64,000 bases of DNA from Aridibacter sp965216195 (GTDB taxonomy: Bacteria > Acidobacteriota > Blastocatellia > Pyrinomonadales > Pyrinomonadaceae), in contig OZ244151.1 of assembly GCA_965216195.1 (NCBI GenBank), positions 3,100,001 to 3,164,000 of the forward strand, read 5' to 3'. Each line of letters opens with the position of its first letter. Within the stretch, counting starts at the first letter, position 1. The translations under genes were made by a program, and so were the position numbers. Below, in pieces: positions 32,762 through 42,241 of the stretch. The notes beneath the pieces were generated by a model. That model was not told where the DNA came from and did no database searches. It saw nothing but the letters and a program-made list of their open reading frames with translations.

Positions 32762-33340
32762 ATGAATATCGATTTGGAGAAATGTCTCGAATTTATTCTC
32801 GAGCTCGAAAAACTCAAGGCCATCAAGCGAAAAGTAAAGCCGGTAGGGTTAGACCGTTATGAAAACTCCGGCGAACACAGCTGGCAGGTTGCGCTTTCGG
32901 CGCTGGCACTGAGCGACTTTTCGAATACGCCCATTGATAAAGAGCGCGTAATTAAAATGCTTTTGGTTCACGACGTCGGCGAGATTGATGCAGGCGATGT
33001 GATCTTCTTTGACGATAACGGAAAAGCAGCCGCGAAAGAAGATGAACTTAAATCTGTAAAGCGAATTTTTGGACTACTGCCCGAGGAAACGGGACGGGAA
33101 TTTTTTGAGCTTTGGGACGAATTTGAAAATGGTGAAACAGAAGAAGCGAAATTTGCGCGCGCGATCGACAGAGTCTTGCCAATATTTCAAAACATCAATA
33201 ATGAAATGCAGAGTTGGAAAGAAAACGGGATAACCAAGGAACAAATTTTAGAGAAAACTGCATACATCGGCGACGGCAGCTCGATAATTTGGGAAACGCT
33301 CTCTCGAAGGATCGAAAAAGCATTTGTCGGCACTCAGTAG
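32762..33340 (+). CDS. HD domain phosphohydrolase (YfbR-like)
   Basis: A 192-residue HD-superfamily protein. NSGEHSWQVALSALAL provides the first histidine, MLLVHDVGEIDAGD the HD pair, and ARAIDRVLPIFQNI the later aspartate. The arrangement resembles YfbR-type 5'-deoxynucleotidases and related HD_3 proteins. A nucleotide or nucleoside-phosphate substrate is likely but not shown. It lies 11 bases after the Rad50-like gene, so the two are probably co-transcribed. Confidence 0.8.
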   Translation: MNIDLEKCLEFILELEKLKAIKRKVKPVGLDRYENSGEHSWQVALSALALSDFSNTPIDKERVIKMLLVHDVGEIDAGDVIFFDDNGKAAAKEDELKSVKRIFGLLPEETGREFFELWDEFENGETEEAKFARAIDRVLPIFQNINNEMQSWKENGITKEQILEKTAYIGDGSSIIWETLSRRIEKAFVGTQ

Positions 33341-33374
33341 TTCCGAACCCCACTGACGCAATTATGCTTAGGAT

Positions 33375-34397
33375 ATGAAAAAAGGAATGCAAAAACTCGT
33401 CGGCGTATTCTTGATGTTGCTGCTCACCGCTATAGGTCTTTGCGCCCAGGATGATAAAAGTGCTCCAAAAGAATGCAATGCTTATAAAGGGCTAGTCCGG
33501 AACGTTCTAAGCACCTCGACGTTACTTCGCAACAGCGGAGAGTTTCGAACATCTCCTGTCGGCGTAAATCTACTTCGTAATACGGCTGAACTTATCAAAA
33601 ACTGCCCTGATCTTGATGCAGAGCAATTTGATGTCGGATTAGTTTTAACGAAATTTCTGATCGATCGGAATGATCTTACGGCCGCAGGCGAAGAATTGAA
33701 ACGATTTCCGCCGGATATTGCAAAAAGCAGCAAAACGAATTTGGGCGAGCTCAGATTGCTCGAAGCTTTTTACCAAGCAGCTAAAGGCGATAGTGAGCTT
33801 GCGATACGTCTTGCGGAAGAATCTTTTGAGATCGCGCTCGATGTACGAAATCCGGAAAGCGCTGCCGAAGCGCTTTGGCTTTTAGGGTCGCTTAGTGAGC
33901 AAAAAGGCGAAAACGAAAAGGCAATCAGCTATTACAAGAGGGCGATGAATGTAGCGGAGCTAAAAGACATCAAAGGAGATTTTATCCTCGAATCGATATT
34001 ACATATTGGCAATGTTTCGTACCAAAACAAAGACTATCCGAATGCCCTTAAATACTATAAACTCGGGCGCGAAAAATCCCTAGAATATAAGATAAGCCGA
34101 TTGTTGCCTTTCGCATATTACCACTTGGGTAAATATTACTTCGACGTTGAAAAAGATAGTAAAAAAGCTCTTGAAAATCTCCAAAACGGGGTAAATGCTG
34201 TTTGTGGCTCGCACCTTGAAAATTATTTCATTACGCCTTTGATCCTGCAAAAAATTGGGCTAGTTCACTATCAAACCGATAATAAATCACAAGCTCGTAT
34301 CTACTTCTCGAAAGCAATCGAGATTGCCGAACGCAACGATTTAAAACGAATGATTGCGCCTTCTTACAAATACTTTAAAAAACTAAAAGAAAACTAG
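33375..34397 (+). CDS. Secreted tetratricopeptide-repeat protein
   Basis: A 340-residue protein with a signal peptide (MKKGMQKLVGVFLMLLLTAIGLCAQ). TPR-like repeats occupy about residues 140-340: AEALWLLGSLSEQKGENEKA, ILHIGNVSYQNKDYPNALKYY, AYYHLGKYYFDVEKDSKKAL and IGLVHYQTDNKSQARIYFSKA. TPR arrays are protein-interaction scaffolds; in this genome many such proteins are exported. The partner and role are unknown. Confidence 0.8.
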   Translation: MKKGMQKLVGVFLMLLLTAIGLCAQDDKSAPKECNAYKGLVRNVLSTSTLLRNSGEFRTSPVGVNLLRNTAELIKNCPDLDAEQFDVGLVLTKFLIDRNDLTAAGEELKRFPPDIAKSSKTNLGELRLLEAFYQAAKGDSELAIRLAEESFEIALDVRNPESAAEALWLLGSLSEQKGENEKAISYYKRAMNVAELKDIKGDFILESILHIGNVSYQNKDYPNALKYYKLGREKSLEYKISRLLPFAYYHLGKYYFDVEKDSKKALENLQNGVNAVCGSHLENYFITPLILQKIGLVHYQTDNKSQARIYFSKAIEIAERNDLKRMIAPSYKYFKKLKEN

Positions 34398-34430
34398 CGC
34401 CTTCAGTTATAATCCCAAGAAGCAACGTTT

Positions 34431-34889
34431 ATGAAAAAAGTAACGATAGTTTGCGATGGATCATCTCTCGGCAATGGAAAGCAGAAGCCAAAAGCCGCCG
34501 CCTGTGCATTATTGGGCTACGAAGGATATTGGCGCGGTTTTGCAAAATACTTAGGTGCCGCGACAAACCAGCAATCCGAGATCGCAGCTGCGGAAATCGG
34601 TTTGAGCCAACTTTCAGAGCCTTGTAAGGTTCGCGTGATAAGCGATTCCCGCTATGTCGTCGAAACAATGCTTGGAAACTTTCGCAAGAAAACAAACCAC
34701 GATTGGTGGAGACGTTTGGAGAAAGCTGCGCAAAAACACGATATCTCCTGGGAGTGGGTGAAAGGACACGCCGGTCATAAAGCGCAAGAGATCGCAGATG
34801 ATATTGCAAGGAAAACGGCGCAGCTCGAAAAGGTAGATGACGATTTTATTGACGATGCCATTTTAGATTTAGGTGTAGAAGAATTTTAG
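34431..34889 (+). CDS. Ribonuclease HI family protein
   Basis: A 152-residue protein with the RNase H fold. The catalytic carboxylates can be placed: VTIVCDGSSLGNG (first aspartate), SEIAAAEIGLSQL (glutamate), VRVISDSRYVVETML (second aspartate) and AQEIADDIARK (last aspartate). EWVKGHAGHKAQE contains the flexible histidine loop. The enzyme cuts RNA in RNA-DNA hybrids. It lies downstream of a TPR gene and just before the Ycf48-like gene. Whether it is the main RNase HI of the cell is not known from one window. Confidence 0.88.
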   Translation: MKKVTIVCDGSSLGNGKQKPKAAACALLGYEGYWRGFAKYLGAATNQQSEIAAAEIGLSQLSEPCKVRVISDSRYVVETMLGNFRKKTNHDWWRRLEKAAQKHDISWEWVKGHAGHKAQEIADDIARKTAQLEKVDDDFIDDAILDLGVEEF

Positions 34890-34891
34890 TT

Positions 34892-36889
34892 TTGGAAAAT
34901 GGTAAGTTTACAACTCAAAATCTCGTGCGGTGGACTACCCTCCCGGTTGTATTGGTTTGTCTCACGCTGTCTTTTTCTAGCTCAGCCTTCGCTCAGAAAA
35001 AGCAACACTCTGGTTGGATTTGGCAGAATCCGCTACCACAGGGAAACCCCTTAAACTCAGTTCATTTCGCGAAAGATTCTAAAACCGGATACGCGGTCGG
35101 TGCAGACAGCACCTTGCTTCGAACCGAAAACGAAGGGTTTTTGTGGCAAAAACAACGAGCACCGGTTAGCACAAATTTAGCCGACGTTTTTGTCAAAGAC
35201 GACAAAAATATCTTTGTTGTTGGCTCGCGAAGCATAATATTTGCTACATCAAACGGCGGAAAGGAATGGAAACAAATCCGAACAAAGGTCCGCGAGCATT
35301 TGCATTCAATATCGTTTACCGGCGAGGAGAACGAAACTGGTTGGATCGCTGGGACAAATGGCACGCTTCTTAGATCGATTGACGGAGGACGTAAGTGGGA
35401 AAGAGTCAGATTTCCATCTTCGGATGACCTTTTAACCGTTTCCGCTTTTGATGAAAAAACCGCTGTCGTTGGAGGCAAGAACGGCGTCCTGGCGATTACA
35501 GGAGATAGCGGAAAATCTTGGGAATCTGCAAAACCTTGTGCCGGTCTCCTCATCTCAGGTACCGCTTTTCTGTCGGCGGACAAAATTATTGCAGTTGGCT
35601 TTGGAGGCTGCGTCGCAAAGAGCTCAGATAGCGGTAAAACCTGGAAGAGGATAAACATATTTCGAAAGATCGACATCCTCTCCATCCAGTTTGCGAATGA
35701 AGAAAAAGGATTTATGACCGATAGCGAGGGAAAGGTTTGGCTTACTGAAGACGCGGGCAATACGTGGCTTCCATTTAACGTTAGGACAAACCCAAAACTC
35801 GTTTCGATGTTTTTCAAAGATAACTTTACGGGTTGGGCGGTCGGAGACGAGGGTTTAATCTTGCGGACGGATGACGGCGGTTACAGCTGGCAGCGATTGA
35901 GTTTCGGAGGTCGCGATAATGTAAACGACATGTTTTTTATGAACGGCAAAATCGGCTGGGCGGTCGGTACACGCGGTCGGGTTTGGCTTACAAACGAGGG
36001 TGGACAACCCTGGATTCCGGTTTACTCAGGTTTAAAAGGTTCGCTCAACGCGATTTCATTTTTCGACGTAGAATTTGGTTTTATCGTTGGAGATAAGGGC
36101 GCAATTCTGCGCACGAATAACCGCGGTGAGAGTTGGGGCAAAGGAATTTCCGGAACAAAGGAAGATCTCTTCGGAGTTGAATTTGTCAGTGAAAATGAGG
36201 GCTACGCAGTCGGGTCTAACGGTACGATTCTAAAATCAACTTCCCGCGGCGCCTATTGGAAACCGCTTGCTTCCGGAACAAAAGCTTGGCTTGAAGACTT
36301 AAAGTTTGTAGATGAAGAGCGCGGTGTAGTTGTAGGCGATGGAGGAACGATTCTCATCACCAGCGATGCGGGAAAATCATGGGAAAAAATCCGTACAAAC
36401 CTTGAAGAAAATCTGTATGCCGTAAGTTTTTACGATAGTAGATATGGTATGGCCGTCGGCGCACGCGGCAGCATTTTACTCACAAAAAATGGCGGGAGAA
36501 CGTGGACGGATGCGGAATCGCCGGTAACAGTAAATCTATATGATATAAAGCTTTACAGCCGCTCAGAAGCAATTGCTGTAGGCGCACTTGGTTCTGTGAT
36601 TCAAACAAAGGATGGCGGAAAAACCTGGCAGATTCAACCAAATATCACGAGTAATTCGTTGCAGGCAGTCGAATATCAAGGCGGTACAAATTTGTGGGTT
36701 GCAGGGAGGGGAGGTTCGATTTTGAAACGGTTCTCGACACTAGCACCTCTTGAGATCTCGTCGCCGATAGTTCCACCGGTTTTGCGGCGTGGAGGATCGA
36801 AGAAGAAGCTCCGACCGCTAACACCTCGTTTTGTGATTGCCGACGATGGGGATATCCCCGTCGCCAGAAAACCAAAAGAGAATAATTAA
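34892..36889 (+). CDS. Secreted Ycf48/BNR-repeat beta-propeller protein
   Basis: A 665-residue protein with a signal peptide (about residues 13-34, TLPVVLVCLTLSFSSSAFAQ). About a dozen repeats of the Ycf48/BNR type follow, each with a pattern like GWAVG-(x)n-GTILRT-DGG-x-W; examples are AVGADSTLLRTENEG, AVGDEGLILRTDDGGYSW and AVGARGSILLTKNGGRTW. The family is known from photosystem II assembly in cyanobacteria but is widespread in non-phototrophs, where its role is unknown. The start is TTG, 2 bases after the RNase H stop; a downstream GTG within the signal region is possible. The C-terminus is proline- and basic-rich. Confidence 0.82.
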   Translation: MENGKFTTQNLVRWTTLPVVLVCLTLSFSSSAFAQKKQHSGWIWQNPLPQGNPLNSVHFAKDSKTGYAVGADSTLLRTENEGFLWQKQRAPVSTNLADVFVKDDKNIFVVGSRSIIFATSNGGKEWKQIRTKVREHLHSISFTGEENETGWIAGTNGTLLRSIDGGRKWERVRFPSSDDLLTVSAFDEKTAVVGGKNGVLAITGDSGKSWESAKPCAGLLISGTAFLSADKIIAVGFGGCVAKSSDSGKTWKRINIFRKIDILSIQFANEEKGFMTDSEGKVWLTEDAGNTWLPFNVRTNPKLVSMFFKDNFTGWAVGDEGLILRTDDGGYSWQRLSFGGRDNVNDMFFMNGKIGWAVGTRGRVWLTNEGGQPWIPVYSGLKGSLNAISFFDVEFGFIVGDKGAILRTNNRGESWGKGISGTKEDLFGVEFVSENEGYAVGSNGTILKSTSRGAYWKPLASGTKAWLEDLKFVDEERGVVVGDGGTILITSDAGKSWEKIRTNLEENLYAVSFYDSRYGMAVGARGSILLTKNGGRTWTDAESPVTVNLYDIKLYSRSEAIAVGALGSVIQTKDGGKTWQIQPNITSNSLQAVEYQGGTNLWVAGRGGSILKRFSTLAPLEISSPIVPPVLRRGGSKKKLRPLTPRFVIADDGDIPVARKPKENN

Positions 36890-36893
36890 TAAG

Positions 36894-37772
36894 CTAATCA
36901 ATTTTTACGGTTATTGAAATCCATTCGCCGTCGGTTTCAATCGTAAAGGGCCGGTCTGTCTGCGCATTCAGCGCGGTTAATACTTCTTCTTGCTGCTCAC
37001 GCAGGATTCCGGACAAAACCAGTATCTTTCGGGATTTCGTGACCAAAGGTGGCATGAGCGGGACAATTACGTCCGCCGTGACGTTTGCGCAGACAAAATC
37101 AAAAGCTTCAGATTCTTCCGAGATCGATCCTGAATAAAAACGAATTTGAGAAGTGTGATTTAGAGCGGCATTTTCTTTTGCTATCGCGACGGAGTCGGAA
37201 TCCGTGTCACACCCAACGATTTTTGTTTTACTCTCCCTGGCCGAGATTTTAGCAGCGGCGATCGAAAGAATGCCCGTTCCGGTTCCGACGTCGAAAAAAC
37301 TCATACCCGGTAAATAAAGGCTTTCAATCGTGCGCAGGCAGAGTTTTGTGGTTTCGTGAGTTCCCGTTCCAAAAGCCATATTTGGCTCAATACGGATAAC
37401 TTCTTTCTCTTTGTTCTCGACGTTTTCCCAGCTGGGAGCAATGACGAATTTTTTAGTTTCGGTGGGCTTCCAGTGTTTTTTCCACTCGGCGAGCCAATCG
37501 CGGTTTTGAATCCTTTTTTTATTGACGCTTTTTATTTCAGCGTCCGTGAAACCGTAAACCTGAAGGGATTCAGAAAATGATCGCCGCAAGTTTTCATTGT
37601 CGACGGTCGCATCAAAATAACCAATCACGCAAACATCAGATTTTTCGGTTTTGTTGAGGTGATTGATTTCAGTTCCGAGCGAATTGAGATTATTAAAAGC
37701 GTGTTCGATAGCTTCGCTCGCTTCTCTGCGAACCTTTACCTCTACCGCAAACCAAGTTTTGTTTTCGCTCAT
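36894..37772 (-). CDS. prmA: Ribosomal protein L11 methyltransferase
   Basis: A 292-residue SAM-dependent methyltransferase that trimethylates ribosomal protein L11. The N-terminal L11-binding domain (about 1-95) is followed by the catalytic domain: IRIEPNMAFGTGTHETTKLCL is the PrmA signature, MSFFDVGTGTGILSIAAAK motif I, IVGCDTDSDSV the acidic loop, and DFVCANVTADVIVPL the NxxP-like active site. The convergent Ycf48-like gene ends 4 bases from its stop. era follows upstream on the same strand with a 23-base gap, so era and prmA share a transcript. Confidence 0.94.
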   Translation of the reverse strand: MSENKTWFAVEVKVRREASEAIEHAFNNLNSLGTEINHLNKTEKSDVCVIGYFDATVDNENLRRSFSESLQVYGFTDAEIKSVNKKRIQNRDWLAEWKKHWKPTETKKFVIAPSWENVENKEKEVIRIEPNMAFGTGTHETTKLCLRTIESLYLPGMSFFDVGTGTGILSIAAAKISARESKTKIVGCDTDSDSVAIAKENAALNHTSQIRFYSGSISEESEAFDFVCANVTADVIVPLMPPLVTKSRKILVLSGILREQQEEVLTALNAQTDRPFTIETDGEWISITVKID

Positions 37773-37795
37773 TTGGGTCTGGAGAATATCTCCAT

Positions 37796-38698
37796 TTATT
37801 TTCTAACTCCAAGTTCGTCGAGTTGTCGCTCCTGATTTCGCCAATCTTTTACGACCTTTACAAAAAGCTGGAGATAAACCTTTGTGCCTAATAAATGCTC
37901 GATATCTTTGCGTGCCTTCGTCCCGATGTCCTTTACGCGTGCGCCCTGCTTGCCAATAATAATACTTTTCTGTGAAGGTTTTTCGACATAGATCGCGCAA
38001 TATATTTTGGTCGTTTTTGGATCGCTCTCATCAAACTTCTCGGTGACAACTGCCGTTACATAAGGAATCTCATCACCTGTAGACTCAAGTATTTTTTCCC
38101 TTACCATCTCCGCAACCAATAAGCGCAACGGCTGATCCGTCATTTCATCATCTGCAAAGATTGCGTCGCCTTCCGGTAAATGCCGCGTAATTTCCGTAAG
38201 GAGGGTTTCGATAGCGTCCCCTTTTAATGCTGAGATGGGAATTATCTCATCGAATTCGTGTTCGCCGGAATAGAAATCAATGAGCGGTAGGAGCTTGTTT
38301 TTCTTCTTTAATTTATCGGTTTTATTTAAAACTAAGATCACCGGTTTCCTGCTGTTTTTCACCAAATCCAAAACAAACCGATCGCCGTTTCCCGTTGATA
38401 CTGCCGCATCGCGCATCAATACGACCAAATCAACAGAAAGGATCGCATCGTGAACCGCCGCCATCATTCTTCGATTTAAAAGATAGCCGGGTTTATGAAC
38501 ACCCGGAGTATCAACAAACACAATCTGCCCGTCATCCGAAGTAATGATCCCCTGAATTTTATGGCGTGTTGTTTGCGGTTTATTGGAAACGGCGGCAATT
38601 TTTTCGCCGACGAGATGATTTAATAGGGTCGATTTTCCTGCGTTAGGGCGACCAATAAGGGCGACGTAACCGCTACGAAAGGATTTATCTTTATTCAT
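37796..38698 (-). CDS. era: GTPase Era
   Basis: A 300-residue ribosome-biogenesis GTPase. G1 is GRPNAGKSTLLNHL, the G2 region is TTRHKIQGI, G3 is VFVDTPGVHKPGYLLN and G4 is VLNKTDKL. A C-terminal KH domain (about 200-290) follows, with SIIIGKQGARVKDIGTKARKD. Era binds the 3' end of 16S rRNA during small-subunit assembly. It is the gene upstream of prmA on the minus strand, and a large secreted TPR protein lies before it in the same direction. Confidence 0.96.
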   Translation of the reverse strand: MNKDKSFRSGYVALIGRPNAGKSTLLNHLVGEKIAAVSNKPQTTRHKIQGIITSDDGQIVFVDTPGVHKPGYLLNRRMMAAVHDAILSVDLVVLMRDAAVSTGNGDRFVLDLVKNSRKPVILVLNKTDKLKKKNKLLPLIDFYSGEHEFDEIIPISALKGDAIETLLTEITRHLPEGDAIFADDEMTDQPLRLLVAEMVREKILESTGDEIPYVTAVVTEKFDESDPKTTKIYCAIYVEKPSQKSIIIGKQGARVKDIGTKARKDIEHLLGTKVYLQLFVKVVKDWRNQERQLDELGVRK

Positions 38699-38728
38699 CT
38701 AACAACATGGAAAACGTCCCTCTGGCGG

Positions 38729-41536
38729 TTATCTGACTTTTACTAATATTTCCTTTTTTCCGCAGGGTGCGTTAAAAGAAACCTTAAATTCACCGGTCTT
38801 ACTGGTCACGGATTTCACAACAAAAAATGCTTTGCCCGAAAGCGCCCCAATCTCGGGTTCGAAAACGACCTCAACGTCATCCGGGCTTTCGGAAACCGCT
38901 TTTATTTCTTTCAATTCAACTTCGTTGTCCGGTAAGTGTACCATCACGCCGATGCTTCCTCCGCCGTTAATAATAGAAACTTCTTCCTGACTAGCTTCTA
39001 TTTTGCAGGCGAGTGCTTTTGAATCTTCTTTATTCGCAGAAGTCTTTTGATCATCGGTTTTAACTATCCGATCCCGTTCTTTCAAACCAACTCCCGGATC
39101 CGAAACGGGTTTTTCATCGACCTTTTCCTTAGGCGGGTCAGCATCGCTTTTGGCATCTACAGATTCGTCAGATATCGACTTCTTATCCGTGTCTTGAAGA
39201 GGTTTATCCGATTTAGCAGTCTTTTCGTCAGCGGTGTTCTTCTTAGCCGCCTCCGATTTCTCCTCGGTTTTTGAAATACCAATAACCACTGGCTTAAACG
39301 ACAAATTCTCTGTCTCAACTTCCTTGTTCCCAGATTTTTCTTCTGTCTTAGCGTTTGACGATTTTTCTTTATCGATTTTCAAATCTTCTGGTTTTTTTGA
39401 AGGTATCTCGATCGGAGGAACGGGGTCAGGAATACTTTTAGAAACCTCATCGCTTGAAACGGAGCCTGCGTCATTTTCGTCAGAGACTTTACCGCTATCG
39501 ATTTTTTCCTCATCCGGTTTCTGGGTTTCGTCTTTTGGTTTTTTTGTAAAAATGCTCGCCGAACTCTTTTCCACCGAATTTCCGGTGAGCTTTTCTTCGA
39601 GGCCATCCAGACTCCCATTAACCTTTGCATACAGATTTTCGATTACGAGTTTTCGCGCAGAATTTCTTTCACCTGGCACATAACCCTTAATGTAGGCTTC
39701 CAATGCTTCCTTCTGTTTCCCCTGACTTTCTAAAACAGTGCCAAGCTTCCACATTGTCGAGCGCGACCAAGCGCTATCTTTTGGCAAAACAGTGCTTGCA
39801 AGTTTCAAGCGTGCAATGGCTTCATCGTTTTTCTCTTGTTGGAACAACGCCCAGCCCGAGATCTCCTCGATTCTGCCACGGATGATTCTTGAAAGCGTCT
39901 GCCGGGGAATCTCCGGCACGATAATCGTCTCGCCACGCGAAGAAGCAATTCTCTTACTCTCATAAAGTTCTTCGGCTAAAACTGCCGCGGACGGGGTGGC
40001 AACTTTTAGAGCGGTATCAACTCCATTTACGGAGTCTTTTGCCAATTCCAACACTTTTCCTAAGGATCTTCTTTTTTCGAGCAGCCGGGTCGCGACAAAA
40101 AGCTGGCGGTGAAACTTCATCGTGTCTTCGCCGCTTACAAAATCATCTGCCGCTGTTTCAATCTCCTCTTCCGTTGAATCGTTTGTCTCCAACAATCCAC
40201 GAAAAAGCATCAGCTTTTTTAACCCTTCAAAATTCGCAGGGCTATCTGCAGCCAAAAACTGAAAAATTCCTGCCCGACGCTCTTCGGAAAGCAAGGCGTG
40301 AAAAGAATCAGCTTCTTTTTTCACTCGCCCGCCAAGTTTCGTGCTGATCAAATTGTCTTTAATTGTAAAACTTTTACCGAGTCCCTCGGCCGCCTCGCGA
40401 TAAAAACCGGCTGCCATTCGTGCAGAAGCCAATTCATATTCAAGCGTAGGAAAATTCCCGTATTGTTGCGCAGTAAGGAGTGTACGCTCGGCAGCGACCG
40501 GATCGCCTTCAGCCATAAAACCTCGGGCCATTGCGATGTAAGACCACGTATAGCGCGGCTCAATATCCAACGCCATCTTTGAAAACTCCAGCGCCCTAGC
40601 TCCTTCGTTTTGGGCGGCGTACCAATACGCAATACCAACCAAGAGCGCCAGATTTTTCGGATTCTCTTCGATAAACGGGGCAAGCATCGTTTCCGCTTCC
40701 AGACGCTTGCCGGAATCAAACAGCGCAAGGATCAAACCCGTTTTTGCCATTGAGTTTGTTGGCTCTGTCGTAAATATATCGCGGTACAAAAGTTCCGCTT
40801 CTTCGGGTTTTCCGCGCGCGCGCTTCATCTCGCCAAGGCTCAATTTCGAGCGAATCGAGGTCGGATCAACTTCGACCGCTTTTGAAAACGACTCTTCAGC
40901 TTTTTCAAGATCGAAATTGAGACGATGTGCAAAGCCGATCGTATAGAATGCAGCGGAGGATTCCTCAAGTTCGAGTGATTTTTCCGCTAGCCTTTTAGCG
41001 TCATCCGCGCTTTCAACGCTTAAATAGAACGTAGCCAACCCAAGAAGATGTTTCGGGTTTTCCGCCACGCGCTCCTCAATCATCTTTGCAACTTCTAACG
41101 CAGCTTTCCGCTGTCCGCGAAAAAACAAATTTGCCGGAAGCTTTACCAAGACACCGGAAAATAATTTATTGGAAAAGGGAGTTGGGGCTTCCTCCACGGC
41201 GAGTTTAAAAAATTTTACGCCTTCTTCGACATCGCCATATCGAAGTTTTTCATCAGCGATTTCCGCCCTCGAACTCGCAATAGCTTCAGCTGCCCTTAAT
41301 TTATAGTCAGATTTCGGATAATCCTCAATAAATTTTTTGAGCGCTCTTATTCGTTCTTCCGCAAGAGAATTCGAGACTGCGCTCTCGAATTCCTCTTTTT
41401 CCCCTTTTGGCTGTTTTGGTTTAACCAGATTTAGCGGTTCCTCAGCGGTCTTTTTTGCTACAGTTCCATCCGGATCCTGCGCAAAAGAGAGGATTGCGAG
41501 GCATAAAATCAACAACATCACTGCGAAATATTTCAT
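38729..41536 (-). CDS. Large secreted TPR protein with acidic/lysine-rich C-terminal linker
   Basis: A 935-residue protein with a signal peptide (MKYFAVMLLILCLAILSFAQ). Residues about 50-620 form TPR-like helical repeats, for example LKKFIEDYPKSDYKLRAAEA, VDPTSIRSKLSLGEMKRAR and IARLKLASTVLPKDSAWSRS. A disordered region rich in Lys, Glu, Asp, Ser and Pro (about 645-830) leads to a C-terminal beta-rich domain (about 840-935) with VMVHLPDNEVELKEI and VVKSVTSKTGEFKVSFNAPC. It may be a secreted or outer-membrane-associated scaffold. The function is unknown. Confidence 0.8.
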   Translation of the reverse strand: MKYFAVMLLILCLAILSFAQDPDGTVAKKTAEEPLNLVKPKQPKGEKEEFESAVSNSLAEERIRALKKFIEDYPKSDYKLRAAEAIASSRAEIADEKLRYGDVEEGVKFFKLAVEEAPTPFSNKLFSGVLVKLPANLFFRGQRKAALEVAKMIEERVAENPKHLLGLATFYLSVESADDAKRLAEKSLELEESSAAFYTIGFAHRLNFDLEKAEESFSKAVEVDPTSIRSKLSLGEMKRARGKPEEAELLYRDIFTTEPTNSMAKTGLILALFDSGKRLEAETMLAPFIEENPKNLALLVGIAYWYAAQNEGARALEFSKMALDIEPRYTWSYIAMARGFMAEGDPVAAERTLLTAQQYGNFPTLEYELASARMAAGFYREAAEGLGKSFTIKDNLISTKLGGRVKKEADSFHALLSEERRAGIFQFLAADSPANFEGLKKLMLFRGLLETNDSTEEEIETAADDFVSGEDTMKFHRQLFVATRLLEKRRSLGKVLELAKDSVNGVDTALKVATPSAAVLAEELYESKRIASSRGETIIVPEIPRQTLSRIIRGRIEEISGWALFQQEKNDEAIARLKLASTVLPKDSAWSRSTMWKLGTVLESQGKQKEALEAYIKGYVPGERNSARKLVIENLYAKVNGSLDGLEEKLTGNSVEKSSASIFTKKPKDETQKPDEEKIDSGKVSDENDAGSVSSDEVSKSIPDPVPPIEIPSKKPEDLKIDKEKSSNAKTEEKSGNKEVETENLSFKPVVIGISKTEEKSEAAKKNTADEKTAKSDKPLQDTDKKSISDESVDAKSDADPPKEKVDEKPVSDPGVGLKERDRIVKTDDQKTSANKEDSKALACKIEASQEEVSIINGGGSIGVMVHLPDNEVELKEIKAVSESPDDVEVVFEPEIGALSGKAFFVVKSVTSKTGEFKVSFNAPCGKKEILVKVR

Positions 41537-41622
41537 AAGATTTAAATTCCGTTAACCATCTTATTTCCAAAGATAATAACACGAAATTGCAATAATCTGC
41601 CCGCGGTTTTATCCTCGAAACT

Positions 41623-42138
41623 ATGAACGAACTCTATGAAGTTTGGACGCAGGATCTCGAACAAGCGATCGCCCACGCAAAAAAAATTGGCCGCTACGAA
41701 ATTGCCGATTACCTGACGCTCAAGGCGTCAAACGATGCGATTCGTCGCGAAAGTATTAAGTGGCTTTTTGATACCGTACTCGATGTTGTCTTCACGTTTA
41801 ATCGCCACGGAGCAAAAATCAAAATCGATCAGAAAGAAAAGCACCGCTTTCGATTCGGAAATTCTCGAGTTTCCGGTTCAAATCTCGTGCTTAGACAAGG
41901 TGTAAGATGTTTAAACCTCGAAGCGGGTTGGACACAGACTCCGAAAGACGGCGTAATTACCGGCGGTGCACTGGCATGCGCAAATCTCGAGCATTTCGGT
42001 TTCAGGAAGGAGAATGAAGAACTCCTGCTTCTGAGATATGATGGAAAGCCAAAGTGGTTTTCTGTCGCAGAAGAAAACCACCGTATCTCTTTTACAATCA
42101 AAAGCTTACGAAGACATTTTGAAGTCTTTTTGGGGTAA
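41623..42138 (+). CDS. Hypothetical protein
   Basis: A 171-residue protein without a recognised domain. The N-terminal half is helical (VWTQDLEQAIAHAKKIGRYEIA and DAIRRESIKWLFDTVLD) and the C-terminal half beta-rich (DGVITGGALACANLEHF, ELLLLRYDGKPKWFSV). It lacks a signal peptide or membrane segment. It is divergent from the large TPR gene and about 100 bases before the zinc-ribbon coiled-coil gene. Nothing indicates its function. Confidence 0.55.
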   Translation: MNELYEVWTQDLEQAIAHAKKIGRYEIADYLTLKASNDAIRRESIKWLFDTVLDVVFTFNRHGAKIKIDQKEKHRFRFGNSRVSGSNLVLRQGVRCLNLEAGWTQTPKDGVITGGALACANLEHFGFRKENEELLLLRYDGKPKWFSVAEENHRISFTIKSLRRHFEVFLG

Positions 42139-42241
42139 ACGAGACCTGCCTGCCTATGCCTTGCTGATTACCTTTCTTTTTTTAATTAATCTAATGTAGA
42201 ATGTCTGATTACGGAATTAATATTTAGGAGATTTTTTTACA

